This document shows positions 9,419-18,178 of a stretch of 64,000 bases of DNA, piece by piece. The first letter of the stretch is position 1, and the number at the start of each line of letters is the position of its first letter. A program made the position numbers and the translations under genes. Source of the DNA: Ulvibacter sp047614245 (lineage in GTDB: Bacteria; Bacteroidota; Bacteroidia; Flavobacteriales; Flavobacteriaceae); the NCBI GenBank assembly GCA_047614245.1, contig JBLHIC010000003.1, positions 1 through 64,000 on the forward strand. Reading direction: 5' to 3'. The notes below the pieces were generated by a model, which was given only the letters and a program-made list of their open reading frames with translations, searched no databases and was not told the origin of the DNA.

Positions 9419-10051
9419 TTAAGAGTTCGTCTTAGATGAGGGTCCCGCTCTAACTTCAGGAATGATGCCTGAAGAATTATCTATTGCAAGTGCAATATCT
9501 CTTTGTATTAAATAAGCAACTTTTTCAATCCTATTTTTTTCCCTTACATCGTTTTTATCTATTGATAAATCTACAACGGAATTGTATAGTCTCTCATTTT
9601 CAGGTGTTATCTCTAGTATATGACCATTAAAATCAGATTCAGTATCATAGCTCTTTTGTATTTCACATACATTAAGATTATAACTATTTGATGATTTATT
9701 CGATGGAAACTTATCCTGTTCTCCACCTTCTATTGGACCTAAAGAAGCATAACCGAGCTCTAAACTTATCTCTTTAGAGAACATTCTCTTTACACTAGCA
9801 ACATCAAGGTCACTGTAATACGTGACTTTCAACCTCCCAGGTGCCGTTTCCCGTACCTGAATATTAGCAATCCCGATAGCCTGCAATTGCTTTTTCACAA
9901 TTGCCATTGCATTTTGAGTTACCTCATTAGTGACATCAGCATCAACAAACTGCATAACTATTTCCTGATTAGGAACATATGCTTGGTGCCGACTATAACC
10001 TAATAAGACGAGGATTAATACAAAAGTACTCAAGTACCATTTCTGCTTCAT
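9419..10051 (-). CDS. Membrane-anchored protein resembling a SecD periplasmic subdomain
   Basis: I do not recognise a named family. The 210-residue protein has one N-terminal hydrophobic segment (WYLSTFVLILVLLGY) without a lipobox cysteine, so it is probably anchored in the inner membrane and faces the periplasm. Residues about 45-100 (AIVKKQLQAIGI, then GRLKVTYYSDLDVASVKRMF) match, position by position, the pattern of the SecD P1 head in the neighbouring secDF (VLRKRIDKFGVTQPNIQR, then ARILVELPGAKDVDRVKKLL). The downstream neighbour is secDF and the upstream one mdh, all on one strand. Homology to SecD and any role in export are inference from this short similarity and position. Confidence 0.7.
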   Translation of the reverse strand: MKQKWYLSTFVLILVLLGYSRHQAYVPNQEIVMQFVDADVTNEVTQNAMAIVKKQLQAIGIANIQVRETAPGRLKVTYYSDLDVASVKRMFSKEISLELGYASLGPIEGGEQDKFPSNKSSNSYNLNVCEIQKSYDTESDFNGHILEITPENERLYNSVVDLSIDKNDVREKNRIEKVAYLIQRDIALAIDNSSGIIPEVRAGPSSKTNS

Positions 10052-10067
10052 GCGTCAAATATAAAAA

Positions 10068-10094
10068 ACAAAAGCTGCACAAGGCAGCTTTTGT
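10068..10094 (-). terminator. Intrinsic terminator of mdh
   Basis: An 11-bp stem (ACAAAAGCTGC / GCAGCTTTTGT, 5-nt loop) lies just after mdh. On the minus strand it is followed by a run of T residues, as an intrinsic terminator should be. Confidence 0.85.
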
Positions 10095-10117
10095 AAATAT
10101 AATTAAATGTGTAAATG

Positions 10118-11044
10118 CTATAAATCTAGAAGTCCGTTTGTTTTACTAACCCCCACTGCACTTTCATTCATGTGAGCTTTTTCACCTTCGCTTAATTCGA
10201 TTTCAACAATTTTTTCAATACCATTCTTGCCCAAAATCACAGGAACTCCTATACATAAATCATTCAATCCATATTCACCTTCAAGCAAAGTAGAACATGG
10301 AAACATTTTCTTTTGATCGCAAGCTATAGCCTGTACTAAGCCAGAAACTGCAGCACCTGGCGCATACCAAGCCGAAGTGCCTAATAACTTTGTAAGAGTA
10401 GCACCTCCTACCTTGGTGTCTTCTAATACCTGATCTAAACGATCTTGAGAAATAAACTCTGTAACCGGAACACTATTTCGGGTTGCCAAACGTGTTAATG
10501 GAACCATTCCTTTATCACTATGTCCACCAATCACCATCCCATCCACATCACTAATTGGAGCACCTAAAGCCTCAGCCAATCGATATTTGAAACGCGCGCT
10601 GTCTAAAGCACCACCCATTCCAATAATTCGACTCTTAGGTAAATCGGTAGTTTTATGCACTAAATATGTCATAGTATCCATCGGGTTACTTACAACGATT
10701 AGAATTGTATTTGGAGAATGCTCCACTAAACTTGAAGAAACTGTTTTTACAATACCGGCATTAATACCAATTAATTCTTCACGGGTCATTCCTGGTTTAC
10801 GAGGAATTCCACTAGTAATAACACAAATATCGCTACCTGCAGTCTTAGAGTAATCACTTGTCGTTCCAACAATGCGAGTATCAAATCCATTTAAAGATGC
10901 GGTTTGCATCAAATCCATGGCTTTCCCTTCGGCGTAGCCTTCTTTAATATCCAACAAAACGACTTCGCTTGCAAAATCCTTAATAGCAATATACTCAGCA
11001 CAACTTGCGCCTACTGCACCTGCTCCTACAATTGTTACTTTCAT
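10118..11044 (-). CDS. mdh: Malate dehydrogenase (LDH-like type)
   Basis: NAD-dependent oxidation of malate to oxaloacetate in the TCA cycle. The 308-residue protein has the Rossmann motif GAGAVGASCAEY (7-18), ending its second strand at LLDI. The substrate-loop segment is GIPRKPGMTREELI, with the arginines that bind the carboxylates. Also present are VSNPMDTMTYL, GMGGALDSARFK (catalytic Asp/Arg region) and GGHSDKGMVPL (catalytic His). The sequence follows the lactate-dehydrogenase-like MDH group. It has its own -7 box (11106-11113) and terminator, so it is probably monocistronic. The citrate synthase gene gltA is at 39243-40529. Confidence 0.97.
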   Translation of the reverse strand: MKVTIVGAGAVGASCAEYIAIKDFASEVVLLDIKEGYAEGKAMDLMQTASLNGFDTRIVGTTSDYSKTAGSDICVITSGIPRKPGMTREELIGINAGIVKTVSSSLVEHSPNTILIVVSNPMDTMTYLVHKTTDLPKSRIIGMGGALDSARFKYRLAEALGAPISDVDGMVIGGHSDKGMVPLTRLATRNSVPVTEFISQDRLDQVLEDTKVGGATLTKLLGTSAWYAPGAAVSGLVQAIACDQKKMFPCSTLLEGEYGLNDLCIGVPVILGKNGIEKIVEIELSEGEKAHMNESAVGVSKTNGLLDL

Positions 11045-11105
11045 AGTAAATATTATTATTTTTAATTTATTTTAACTTAAATCTACTCGTAGATTTTTAA
11101 TGCTG

Positions 11106-11113
11106 CAAAAGTA
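11106..11113 (-). promoter_or_regulatory. Putative -7 box of mdh
   Basis: Minus-strand TACTTTTG matches TAnnTTTG and lies 61 bp before the mdh start. No TTG at the right spacing was found, so this is a partial match only. Confidence 0.45.
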
Positions 11114-11165
11114 ACATTTTAATTGCTCTTTTGTAAGAAACTAAATCCAAAAATTAACAGAATTT

Positions 11166-12215
11166 TCAACGAACACTTATCGCTATACCCCCACTGAACG
11201 TGCTATATTCCTGAAAAGTATAATCAGCAAATATTTTAAAAATAGAAAGATTAAGACGCGCGCCCAAAGTTCCTTTCACGCTACCGTTATTCGCCTTGAT
11301 ATTAATAGGGTTACTTATGGTTTCGGTTACATTTCCCAAAGAATTCCCTGCATTATCTTCTAGCTTATATTGCAACTCATAGTCTCCTTTAAGTTTTAAC
11401 GATGTGCTCCCAGTACCATAGCCAACTGCTGCGAACAACGTTACAAGACTAAAATCTAAAGACCCCAATGCTTCGATGGTAAAGGTATTAAGTTTAAACT
11501 CCCCTTCTCCATTGGTAACTTTCACACTGTCGAGATCATTACCGTCATCAATAGTGTATCTAACATGCATATTACTGTATGCCACTAACCCGCTAACACT
11601 AAGCGGTAAATTATCTAAAGGACCGAGGTATTGAGTAAGATCATGTTGAAATCCGAGCCCAAACATTCCTGCTTTTACATTATCTCCGTATTCTAGACTC
11701 GGAATAAACCGAAGTTTGATATCTGTTCTTGTAGGTAATCCAAACCCAACCTGAATCATTGGGGCTGGCACGGCACTTGCCGGCAAATCTTTAGTAATGC
11801 CTCCAGGCATTTCGAATGAAGCCACTTTAAACGTGCCATTTCCAGTAGGGACTCTTACGTCCAATATGTTTTGATTAGAATTCTCACTCATTAGAGTTGG
11901 CAAGGTGGTGGAGCCGCCATTTGGTAGCGCCAAGAATTCGTATTCGTTTGGATCAAACAAAAAGCTCTTTTGATCACTAGGCACGAAGGACAGGTTTCCG
12001 CCAATTGTGATATCGAAACCAAACTTATCATGAGTCTTTGCTGTAGTCGCCCATCCACTGTTCATACTATATATAAGACCTTTAAGCGCTGGCTCAACAT
12101 AATACTGAGTCAAGGCGTTAGCATCTTTTCCAGCTGCAATCAATATACTTTCTAGTTCTTGGGAGCTAACCATGCTGGAGGCTAACATTAACAAAACAAT
12201 AATCTTACCCTTCAT
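11166..12215 (-). CDS. Predicted outer-membrane barrel protein (DUF6588-like)
   Basis: The 349-residue protein has a cleavable signal peptide (MKGKIIVLLMLASSMVSSQ). After it comes a segment typical of a Bacteroidota family I recall as DUF6588 (ANALTQYYVEPALKGLIYSM, then FGFDITIGGNLSFVP). The rest alternates short amphipathic strands with turns, and it ends with the aromatic-rich strand FADYTFQEYSTFSGGIAISVR, consistent with an outer-membrane beta barrel. Function is unknown. It lies between mdh and gyrB on the same strand; gyrB ends in a terminator, so this gene is probably transcribed on its own. The family name is from memory of motif and length, the barrel from strand pattern. Confidence 0.8.
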   Translation of the reverse strand: MKGKIIVLLMLASSMVSSQELESILIAAGKDANALTQYYVEPALKGLIYSMNSGWATTAKTHDKFGFDITIGGNLSFVPSDQKSFLFDPNEYEFLALPNGGSTTLPTLMSENSNQNILDVRVPTGNGTFKVASFEMPGGITKDLPASAVPAPMIQVGFGLPTRTDIKLRFIPSLEYGDNVKAGMFGLGFQHDLTQYLGPLDNLPLSVSGLVAYSNMHVRYTIDDGNDLDSVKVTNGEGEFKLNTFTIEALGSLDFSLVTLFAAVGYGTGSTSLKLKGDYELQYKLEDNAGNSLGNVTETISNPINIKANNGSVKGTLGARLNLSIFKIFADYTFQEYSTFSGGIAISVR

Positions 12216-12303
12216 AGTTTCTTGTTTAAAATTTAACTTTACGAAAGCTACTTAAAAATAATCGTTTTTAGAGTTATTTCAATACCAAATAATTGCAAAT
12301 AAA

Positions 12304-12330
12304 AAAAGGAAGGTTAAGAGCCTTCCTTTT
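12304..12330 (-). terminator. Intrinsic terminator of gyrB
   Basis: A 10-bp stem (AAAAGGAAGG / CCTTCCTTTT, 7-nt loop) lies 22 bp after gyrB and, on the minus strand, runs into a T tract. Confidence 0.85.
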
Positions 12331-12352
12331 ACAAATTTATAATCGAAATTTT

Positions 12353-14293
12353 CTAGGCATCGATATTCGCATAAACAGCATTCTTTTCAATAAATTCACG
12401 ACGAGGTGGCACCTCATCTCCCATTAACATTGAAAAAATTCTATCTGCTTCCGTACCGTTATCAATTGTAACCTGTCGGAGTGTTCTAAATCCAGGGTTC
12501 ATAGTGGTATCCCACAACTGTGAAGCATTCATTTCTCCAAGACCTTTGTATCTTTGAATGGTAGCACTCCCACCAAACTTTTCGTTCAATATATCACGAT
12601 CTTTATCTGACCAAGCATATTCTCTTTTGGCCCCCTTTTTAACCAAGTAAAGCGGTGGTGTAGCTATATAAACATGACCTGCTTCTACCAAATCCTTCAT
12701 ATAACGGAAGAAAAAAGTCAAAATTAAAGTTGAAATATGACTACCATCGACGTCGGCATCACACATAATTACAACTTTATGATAGCGTAATTTTGAAATG
12801 TTAAGTGCTTTACTATCTTCTTCAGTACCTATTGTAACACCTAGTGCCGTAAAAATGTTTCGGATTTCTTCATTCTCGAAGACTTTATGCTGCATCGCCT
12901 TCTCTACATTTAAAATTTTACCACGTAGCGGCAAAATGGCCTGAAAATTACGATCACGACCTTGTTTAGCCGTTCCACCTGCCGAATCTCCCTCGACAAG
13001 AAACACTTCGCAAAGTGCCGGATCTTGTTCTGAACAATCGGAAAGTTTACCTGGCAAACCACCACCGCTCATAACACTTTTACGTTGCACCATTTCTCGT
13101 GCTTTACGCGCTGCATGCCTCGCTTGGGCAGCTAATATTACTTTCTGAACAATTATTTTCGCATCGTTAGGATGTTCTTCAAGATAGTTTTCCAACATTT
13201 CGGCAACCGCCTGACTTACTGCTGAAGTAACTTCTCGATTCCCCAGTTTAGTCTTCGTCTGACCTTCAAATTGAGGTTCCCCAACTTTCACTGAAATAAT
13301 AGCAGTTAGTCCTTCACGGAAATCGTCTCCCGCAATCTCAAACTTCAATTTATCTAACATCCCTGAAGCGTCAGCATATTTTTTCAATGTACGCGTCAAA
13401 CCAGCTCGAAAACCTGACAAATGCGTTCCACCCTCGTGGGTATTAATATTATTCACGTAAGAATGAAGATTCTCACTATAAGAAGTATTATAAACCATTG
13501 CAACTTCAACAGGAATATTATTTTTCTCACCCTCCATAGAAATTACATCGGTAATAATCGGCTCACGATTTCCATCTAGAAAACGAATAAATTCCTTTAA
13601 ACCTTCAGTACTGTGAAATTTCTCTGTTACAATTTCGCCTTTCTCATCAGTATGTCGTTTATCAGTAAGGAAGATCACTAATCCTTTATTCAGAAATGAT
13701 AATTCACGTAATCTACTGGCGAGAGTATCGTAGTTGTACTCCAAAGTAAGTTGAAATATCTCTGCATCTGGCTTGAAGGTTACAATAGTACCTCGATAAT
13801 CGGTTTCCCCAATAGGCTTTGCAGGATACATCGTTTTACCCCTCTCATACTCTTGCTCCCAAATTTTCCCATCTCTATGAACAGTAGCTCTTAAATGCCC
13901 TGATAACGCATTTACAACGGAAACTCCTACCCCGTGCAATCCACCGGATACTTTATAAGAATCTTTATCAAACTTTCCTCCCGCTCCAATCTTGGTCATA
14001 ACAACTTCCAAAGCTGAAACTCCTTCTTTCTTGTGGATATCAACTGGAATACCACGACCATTATCCTTAACGGTAACAGAATTATCTTCGTTAATCCAAA
14101 CTTCAATGGTATCACAAAAACCACCCATTGCCTCATCTATGGAGTTATCTACTACTTCATAAACCAAATGATGCAACCCTCGCACCCCCACATCACCAAT
14201 ATACATGGAAGGACGCATGCGCACATGCTCCATACCTTCTAACGCTTGAATACTATCTGCGCCGTAACTACCTTTTTTTTGTTCTTCGCTCAT
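12353..14293 (-). CDS. gyrB: DNA gyrase subunit B
   Basis: ATP-binding subunit of DNA gyrase, which introduces negative supercoils. The 646-residue protein begins with YGADSIQALEGMEHVRMRPSMYIG, followed by GHKL ATPase motifs DNSIDEA and DNGRGIPVD. KVSGGLHGVGVSVVNAL is the lid and glycine loop. QTKTKLGN marks the transducer. The TOPRIM domain has EGDSAGG (catalytic Glu) and CDADVDGSHI (metal-binding DxD). It ends with QRYKGLGEMN and the tail typical of short GyrB proteins without the E. coli insert. The gene stands alone; gyrA is not in the window. Confidence 0.98.
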   Translation of the reverse strand: MSEEQKKGSYGADSIQALEGMEHVRMRPSMYIGDVGVRGLHHLVYEVVDNSIDEAMGGFCDTIEVWINEDNSVTVKDNGRGIPVDIHKKEGVSALEVVMTKIGAGGKFDKDSYKVSGGLHGVGVSVVNALSGHLRATVHRDGKIWEQEYERGKTMYPAKPIGETDYRGTIVTFKPDAEIFQLTLEYNYDTLASRLRELSFLNKGLVIFLTDKRHTDEKGEIVTEKFHSTEGLKEFIRFLDGNREPIITDVISMEGEKNNIPVEVAMVYNTSYSENLHSYVNNINTHEGGTHLSGFRAGLTRTLKKYADASGMLDKLKFEIAGDDFREGLTAIISVKVGEPQFEGQTKTKLGNREVTSAVSQAVAEMLENYLEEHPNDAKIIVQKVILAAQARHAARKAREMVQRKSVMSGGGLPGKLSDCSEQDPALCEVFLVEGDSAGGTAKQGRDRNFQAILPLRGKILNVEKAMQHKVFENEEIRNIFTALGVTIGTEEDSKALNISKLRYHKVVIMCDADVDGSHISTLILTFFFRYMKDLVEAGHVYIATPPLYLVKKGAKREYAWSDKDRDILNEKFGGSATIQRYKGLGEMNASQLWDTTMNPGFRTLRQVTIDNGTEADRIFSMLMGDEVPPRREFIEKNAVYANIDA

Positions 14294-14332
14294 AAAAATT
14301 TAGCTTGAGAATACCTGTTTTTTGATTACTAG

Positions 14333-14340
14333 CAAATATA
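14333..14340 (-). promoter_or_regulatory. Putative -7 box of gyrB
   Basis: Minus-strand TATATTTG is a perfect TAnnTTTG match 39 bp before the gyrB start. A TTG at the usual spacing is missing. Confidence 0.5.
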
Positions 14341-14571
14341 ACAAAACCCCCAATAAAATATAGGGCTTCAGCCTCGACCAAGCGCTAAGTTATTAACAAA
14401 ATCCTGTGGGAAAAAAGGAGAAATCTATCTTTCAGAATTAAAATAAATAATCCGGTAAGTTTGAGCTAGACGATTCGACATATAATCAATTAAAAGACTT
14501 GATTTTTTTGGGATAATTTTTTGATTTAATTAATCTCAAAAAAGTAATTTTAACAACTTAAAACAACAACT

Positions 14572-15117
14572 ATGAAAAAAAAGATGATTATCTCAAGTAT
14601 CGTATTCTCTCTTATGATGCTTTTTGGAAACCAAGTACAAGCTCAAAAATTTAGTAGCCTTAACAAAAGTCCGATGGACGCTGCATCATATCCTTCTGCC
14701 TATAATGAATCAAATAAACTAGTTAAGGTGGTTTACAGTAGACCACAATTAAAAGGAAGATCTATAGCTAAACTAACTAATAGTGGTGAAATTTGGAGAT
14801 TTGGAGCTAACGAAGCTGCAGAAATTACTTTTTACACGGAGATGAAATTGGATGGTAAAACAATTAAAGCTGGTTCTTATAGTATTGCTGCAATTACAGG
14901 TGACACAGAATGGACGATAATAGTTAACACCTCTTTGAACGGTTGGGGCTCCTCTGCATTTAAAGACGGTACTGATGTTGCGAGAATTACAGTTCCAGCA
15001 ACAATGGCTTCCGAATCTATTGAAGCTTTTTCTATCGCCTTTGAAGAAAGTGATAACGGGGCTAATATGCACCTAGGCTGGGGAACGGTTAGAGTTGCAG
15101 TACCTTTCACGAAGTAA
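14572..15117 (+). CDS. Secreted DUF2911 domain protein
   Basis: The 181-residue exported protein has a signal peptide (MKKKMIISSIVFSLMMLFGNQVQAQ). One DUF2911 domain covers the remainder. Family signatures are VVYSRPQLKGRSI, GEIWRFGANEAAEITFYTEM, AGSYSIAAITGDTEWTIIVN and LNGWGSSAF. DUF2911 proteins are common periplasmic or secreted proteins of unknown biochemical function in Bacteroidota. A clear terminator follows the gene. Between gyrB and this gene (14294-14571) I see only AT-rich DNA and a TAAGTTTG sequence at 14456-14463 that could be a -7 box. Confidence 0.92.
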   Translation: MKKKMIISSIVFSLMMLFGNQVQAQKFSSLNKSPMDAASYPSAYNESNKLVKVVYSRPQLKGRSIAKLTNSGEIWRFGANEAAEITFYTEMKLDGKTIKAGSYSIAAITGDTEWTIIVNTSLNGWGSSAFKDGTDVARITVPATMASESIEAFSIAFEESDNGANMHLGWGTVRVAVPFTK

Positions 15118-15134
15118 TAAAACAAAAATTACGA

Positions 15135-15170
15135 AAAACGCCATCCCGACAAATGTTGAGATGGCGTTTT
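15135..15170. terminator. Intrinsic terminator between DUF2911 gene and queE
   Basis: An 11-bp stem (AAAACGCCATC / GATGGCGTTTT) with a 14-nt loop. It is A-rich on the left and T-rich on the right, so it can act for the convergent plus-strand DUF2911 gene and minus-strand queE. Confidence 0.85.
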
Positions 15171-15174
15171 CCAT

Positions 15175-15804
15175 TTAAGGAATATTTAAATATTTATGTG
15201 TTTGCAACGAAATTTTCCACTTTGGGTTTTGCATAACGTAATCGACCATAAACGGAATCATTTTCTCCCTATTGCTCCATTCGGGCTGGAGGTATAAAAT
15301 ACAGTCATCATTCACTTTCGCAGCCTGATCTTCGGCAAACTTGAAATCGTCTTTATTGAATACGATAACCTTTAGCTCGTGTGCAACATCATATATCCTT
15401 GCTTTAGGGAGTTTTATTTTCTTTGGTGATAAGCAAATCCAATCCCACTCCCCGGTAAGCTCATAAGCTCCAGAAGTCTCAATATGAACTTGCATTCCTC
15501 TTTCCTTAAACTGAGAAGTTAACGGCCCCATATTCCAGGTAAGTGGTTCTCCTCCGGTTACCACAACAGTATTTGAGCAGCTAAAAGCAGTTTCAACAAT
15601 TTTTCTTGTCTCCGTTGGTGGATGCAATTTCGCATTCCAACTTTCCTTCACGTCGCACCAATGACATCCAACATCACATCCTCCAATACGTACAAAATAC
15701 GCCGCAGTACCTTTATGGTAACCCTCCCCTTGTATAGTATAAAACTCTTCCATTAACGGAAGCATATCACCTCTTTCAACTAATTTCTTCACTTCTTTTA
15801 ACAT
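15175..15804 (-). CDS. queE: 7-carboxy-7-deazaguanine synthase
   Basis: Radical SAM enzyme that rearranges 6-carboxy-tetrahydropterin to 7-carboxy-7-deazaguanine in queuosine synthesis. The 209-residue protein has the QueE opening EEFYTIQGEGYHKGTAAYFVR and the iron-sulfur motif CDVGCHWC (Cys43, Cys47, Cys50), the CxxxCxxC form. A glycine-rich SAM segment VVTGGEPLTW follows, then VHIETSGAYEL. ICLSPKKIKLP matches the family's substrate-binding part. The enzyme is slightly short but within the family range. GTP cyclohydrolase I (folE at 2175) makes the pathway's first intermediate. queC, queD and queF are not in the window. Confidence 0.95.
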   Translation of the reverse strand: MLKEVKKLVERGDMLPLMEEFYTIQGEGYHKGTAAYFVRIGGCDVGCHWCDVKESWNAKLHPPTETRKIVETAFSCSNTVVVTGGEPLTWNMGPLTSQFKERGMQVHIETSGAYELTGEWDWICLSPKKIKLPKARIYDVAHELKVIVFNKDDFKFAEDQAAKVNDDCILYLQPEWSNREKMIPFMVDYVMQNPKWKISLQTHKYLNIP

Positions 15805-15967
15805 GTTGCAAAAATAGCATAATTGCTGCTACTAAAGCTAAAAAAACTTCTGAGTTGTAAATAAACTGAAAGCCAAAACTGTCATTAGATAGAAATACAT
15901 TCGGCACCAAACAATCTGTTTAATATAGCTTTTAGTCTTTCCCCATTCGTTATTTGAAAAATTGTAT

Positions 15968-16000
15968 TTGGGGTTTGAAGCTTTTAATTTATTACATTTG
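15968..16000 (+). promoter_or_regulatory. Promoter of the DUF853 operon
   Basis: TTG (15968-15970), a 22-bp spacer and TACATTTG (15993-16000) fit the Bacteroidota promoter. The start codon follows at 16016, so the leader would be very short (about 10 nt or less). Confidence 0.6.
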
Positions 16001-16015
16001 GGGAAAACTTGAACC

Positions 16016-17545
16016 ATGTCAAATAAAGATGCTTTTTTCGAGCATATTAACGCCGGATATACTACCAAGGGAGATTTTATAACTTTGGGAGCGGCTATGC
16101 TAGAAGGAGAAACATTGACAAATGCGTTTATTAAGATTCCACTTAAAACAATCAATCGACATGGTTTAATTTCCGGCGCTACTGGTACAGGAAAAACAAA
16201 GACTTTACAAGTTTTTGCAGAGAATCTCTCGGAACAGGGAGTACCTGTTCTATTAATGGATATGAAAGGGGATTTGAGCGGAATTGCTCAGCCCAGTCCT
16301 GGACACCCGAAAATAGACGAACGTCACGCAAAAATCGGACTACCTTTTAATGCTAAAAAGTTCCCTGTTGAAATTCTCTCAATTTCGGAACAGAATGGGG
16401 TGCGAATGCGGGCTACTATTAGTGAATTTGGTCCTGTTTTATTATCTCGTATAATGAACCTTTCTGAAACGCAATCTGGGATTGTATCGGTAATTTTTAA
16501 ATATTGTGACGACAATAAATTCCCCTTATTAGATTTAAAAGATTTTAAAAAAATACTTCAATATTCAACAGATGAAGGCAGGGAAGAATTAGCCAAAGAT
16601 TACGGTCGGATTTCTACAGCTTCGACCGGAGCTATCTTGCGAAAAGTTGTAGAGTTAGAGCAACAAGGAGCTGATTTATTCTTTGGAGAAAAGTCCTTCG
16701 ATACCGATGATTTATTAAGAGTAGATAGCAACGGCATGGGCTATATCAACATTATTAGACTTACGGATATTCAAGATCGCCCAAAAATGTTCTCTACGTT
16801 TATGTTAAGCCTTCTGGCTGAAATATACGAGACGTTTCCTGAACAAGGAGATAGTGGGCGACCAGAATTAGTTATTTTCATAGATGAAGCGCACTTAATC
16901 TTCAAGGAAGCTAGTAGCGCACTTCTTAGTCAGATTGAAAGTATTGTAAAGTTAATTCGCTCGAAAGGAGTTGGATTGTATTTTGTAACTCAAAACCCAA
17001 CCGATGTTCCAGACGGAATTTTAAGTCAGTTGGGGCTTAAGATTCAGCATGCCTTAAGGGCTTTCACTGCAAAGGATCGAAAGGCAATAAAATTAACAGC
17101 TGAGAATTATCCAATTTCAGAATATTATAAAACAGACGAAGTCCTGACATCACTCGGAATTGGAGAAGCCTTGGTTTCGGCCCTAAATGAAAAAGGAATC
17201 CCTACGCCTCTGGCAGCTACTTTACTCCGCGCACCTATGAGTAGAATGGATGTTTTAGATGATGATGAATTAATGGATTTAACAGAAAGCTCTAAGCTTA
17301 TAAAAAAATACAATGAAGAAGTTGATCGTGAAAGCGCTTATGAATTGTTAATCAAAAAAATAGAAATAGCTGAGAAGTTAGAAGTAAAAGCTCAAGTAGC
17401 AAAGGAGAAAAAAGCTGTAAAACGCTCTTCGAATAGATCGTCAAGAAGCGACAGCAGTTCAACACAAAGATCAATTATTAGAGCACTTACAAGCCCAACT
17501 GTTATTAGAAGTGTATTGGGTATTTTGGGAAAAATGATGCGATAG
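16016..17545 (+). CDS. HerA-like ATPase, DUF853 (YjgR) family
   Basis: A 509-residue P-loop ATPase of the HerA/FtsK superfamily, DUF853 branch (E. coli YjgR is a member). Walker A is GATGTGKT (54-61) after the typical RHGLISGATG. LLMDMKGDLSGIAQPSPGHP is a family signature. Walker B is LVIFIDEAHLIF, followed by SIVKLIRSKGVGLYFVTQNPTDVP. A basic, serine-rich segment (KKAVKRSSNRSSRSDSSS) precedes the C-terminal end. HerA relatives are DNA or nucleic-acid motors, but YjgR itself has no firmly known role. It heads a tight four-gene run: 57 bp to a lipoprotein gene, then a VOC gene and an AI-2E permease. Confidence 0.93.
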   Translation: MSNKDAFFEHINAGYTTKGDFITLGAAMLEGETLTNAFIKIPLKTINRHGLISGATGTGKTKTLQVFAENLSEQGVPVLLMDMKGDLSGIAQPSPGHPKIDERHAKIGLPFNAKKFPVEILSISEQNGVRMRATISEFGPVLLSRIMNLSETQSGIVSVIFKYCDDNKFPLLDLKDFKKILQYSTDEGREELAKDYGRISTASTGAILRKVVELEQQGADLFFGEKSFDTDDLLRVDSNGMGYINIIRLTDIQDRPKMFSTFMLSLLAEIYETFPEQGDSGRPELVIFIDEAHLIFKEASSALLSQIESIVKLIRSKGVGLYFVTQNPTDVPDGILSQLGLKIQHALRAFTAKDRKAIKLTAENYPISEYYKTDEVLTSLGIGEALVSALNEKGIPTPLAATLLRAPMSRMDVLDDDELMDLTESSKLIKKYNEEVDRESAYELLIKKIEIAEKLEVKAQVAKEKKAVKRSSNRSSRSDSSSTQRSIIRALTSPTVIRSVLGILGKMMR

Positions 17546-17602
17546 TATTAAGAACAAAAGAATTAAGTTTAATTTAAAAGCACCCTTGATTGAGGGATTA
17601 AG

Positions 17603-18166
17603 ATGAAAAAAACACTATTTATTGGCGCAATGAGCGCACTATTTTTTATACAATGTGGTAAAAAAAGCGATCCTTTTTTAATCCAACAAGGCATGGTTGG
17701 AAACCTTTCAAAAGATATTCAAATGAGGCAAATAGATTCTTTATTCGCTATTGATTCCATTGTAAAACTAAGTCCTGTTAGGGGTGCTTTGGGAACACAA
17801 GGAGATGTCGAAATTTACCAAAAAGGTGGTGATAAATTATTGTTGCTATCGCCCGAAGATGAAAACGATCCAAATTCTCTAATTTCAAATATTCAAGTGT
17901 TTGACAACCGCTATAAAACAACGAAGGGACTTCATAAAGGAAGCACTTTCAAGGATGTCAAAGCAAATTACACGATTTCAGATATTGAGACAACTATTAA
18001 CGCAGTTGTCGTTTTCTTAGAAGACAGTGATATTTTCATCACCATCTATAAAAGCCAATTGCCTGAAAACTTAAGATACGATCCAAGTGCTAAAATAGAA
18101 GCGAGTCAAATTCCAGACGAAGCTACTTTTAAGTATTTTATGATAGGCTGGGATAACGACAATTAG
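17603..18166 (+). CDS. Lipoprotein of unknown function
   Basis: I do not recognise the family. The 187-residue product has a lipoprotein signal peptide (MKKTLFIGAMSALFFIQC, lipobox FIQC). A mostly beta-rich, soluble domain follows, containing QGMVGNLSKDIQM and the segment KGLHKGSTFKDVKANYTISDIE. That pattern of 'GMVGxLxK...ID' and 'K.G.(S/T)FKDVKANY' recalls small flavobacterial periplasmic lipoproteins that are annotated only as hypothetical. It lies 57 bp after the DUF853 ATPase gene and 12 bp before a VOC gene, so it is probably co-transcribed with both. Confidence 0.85.
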   Translation: MKKTLFIGAMSALFFIQCGKKSDPFLIQQGMVGNLSKDIQMRQIDSLFAIDSIVKLSPVRGALGTQGDVEIYQKGGDKLLLLSPEDENDPNSLISNIQVFDNRYKTTKGLHKGSTFKDVKANYTISDIETTINAVVVFLEDSDIFITIYKSQLPENLRYDPSAKIEASQIPDEATFKYFMIGWDNDN

Positions 18167-18178
18167 AAAATATAAAAT

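Noticed and set aside
15838..16155. Open frame of 105 residues on the minus strand
   Set aside because: It overlaps the start of the DUF853 ATPase gene and has no family features. It is a shadow of that gene and the upstream intergenic DNA.
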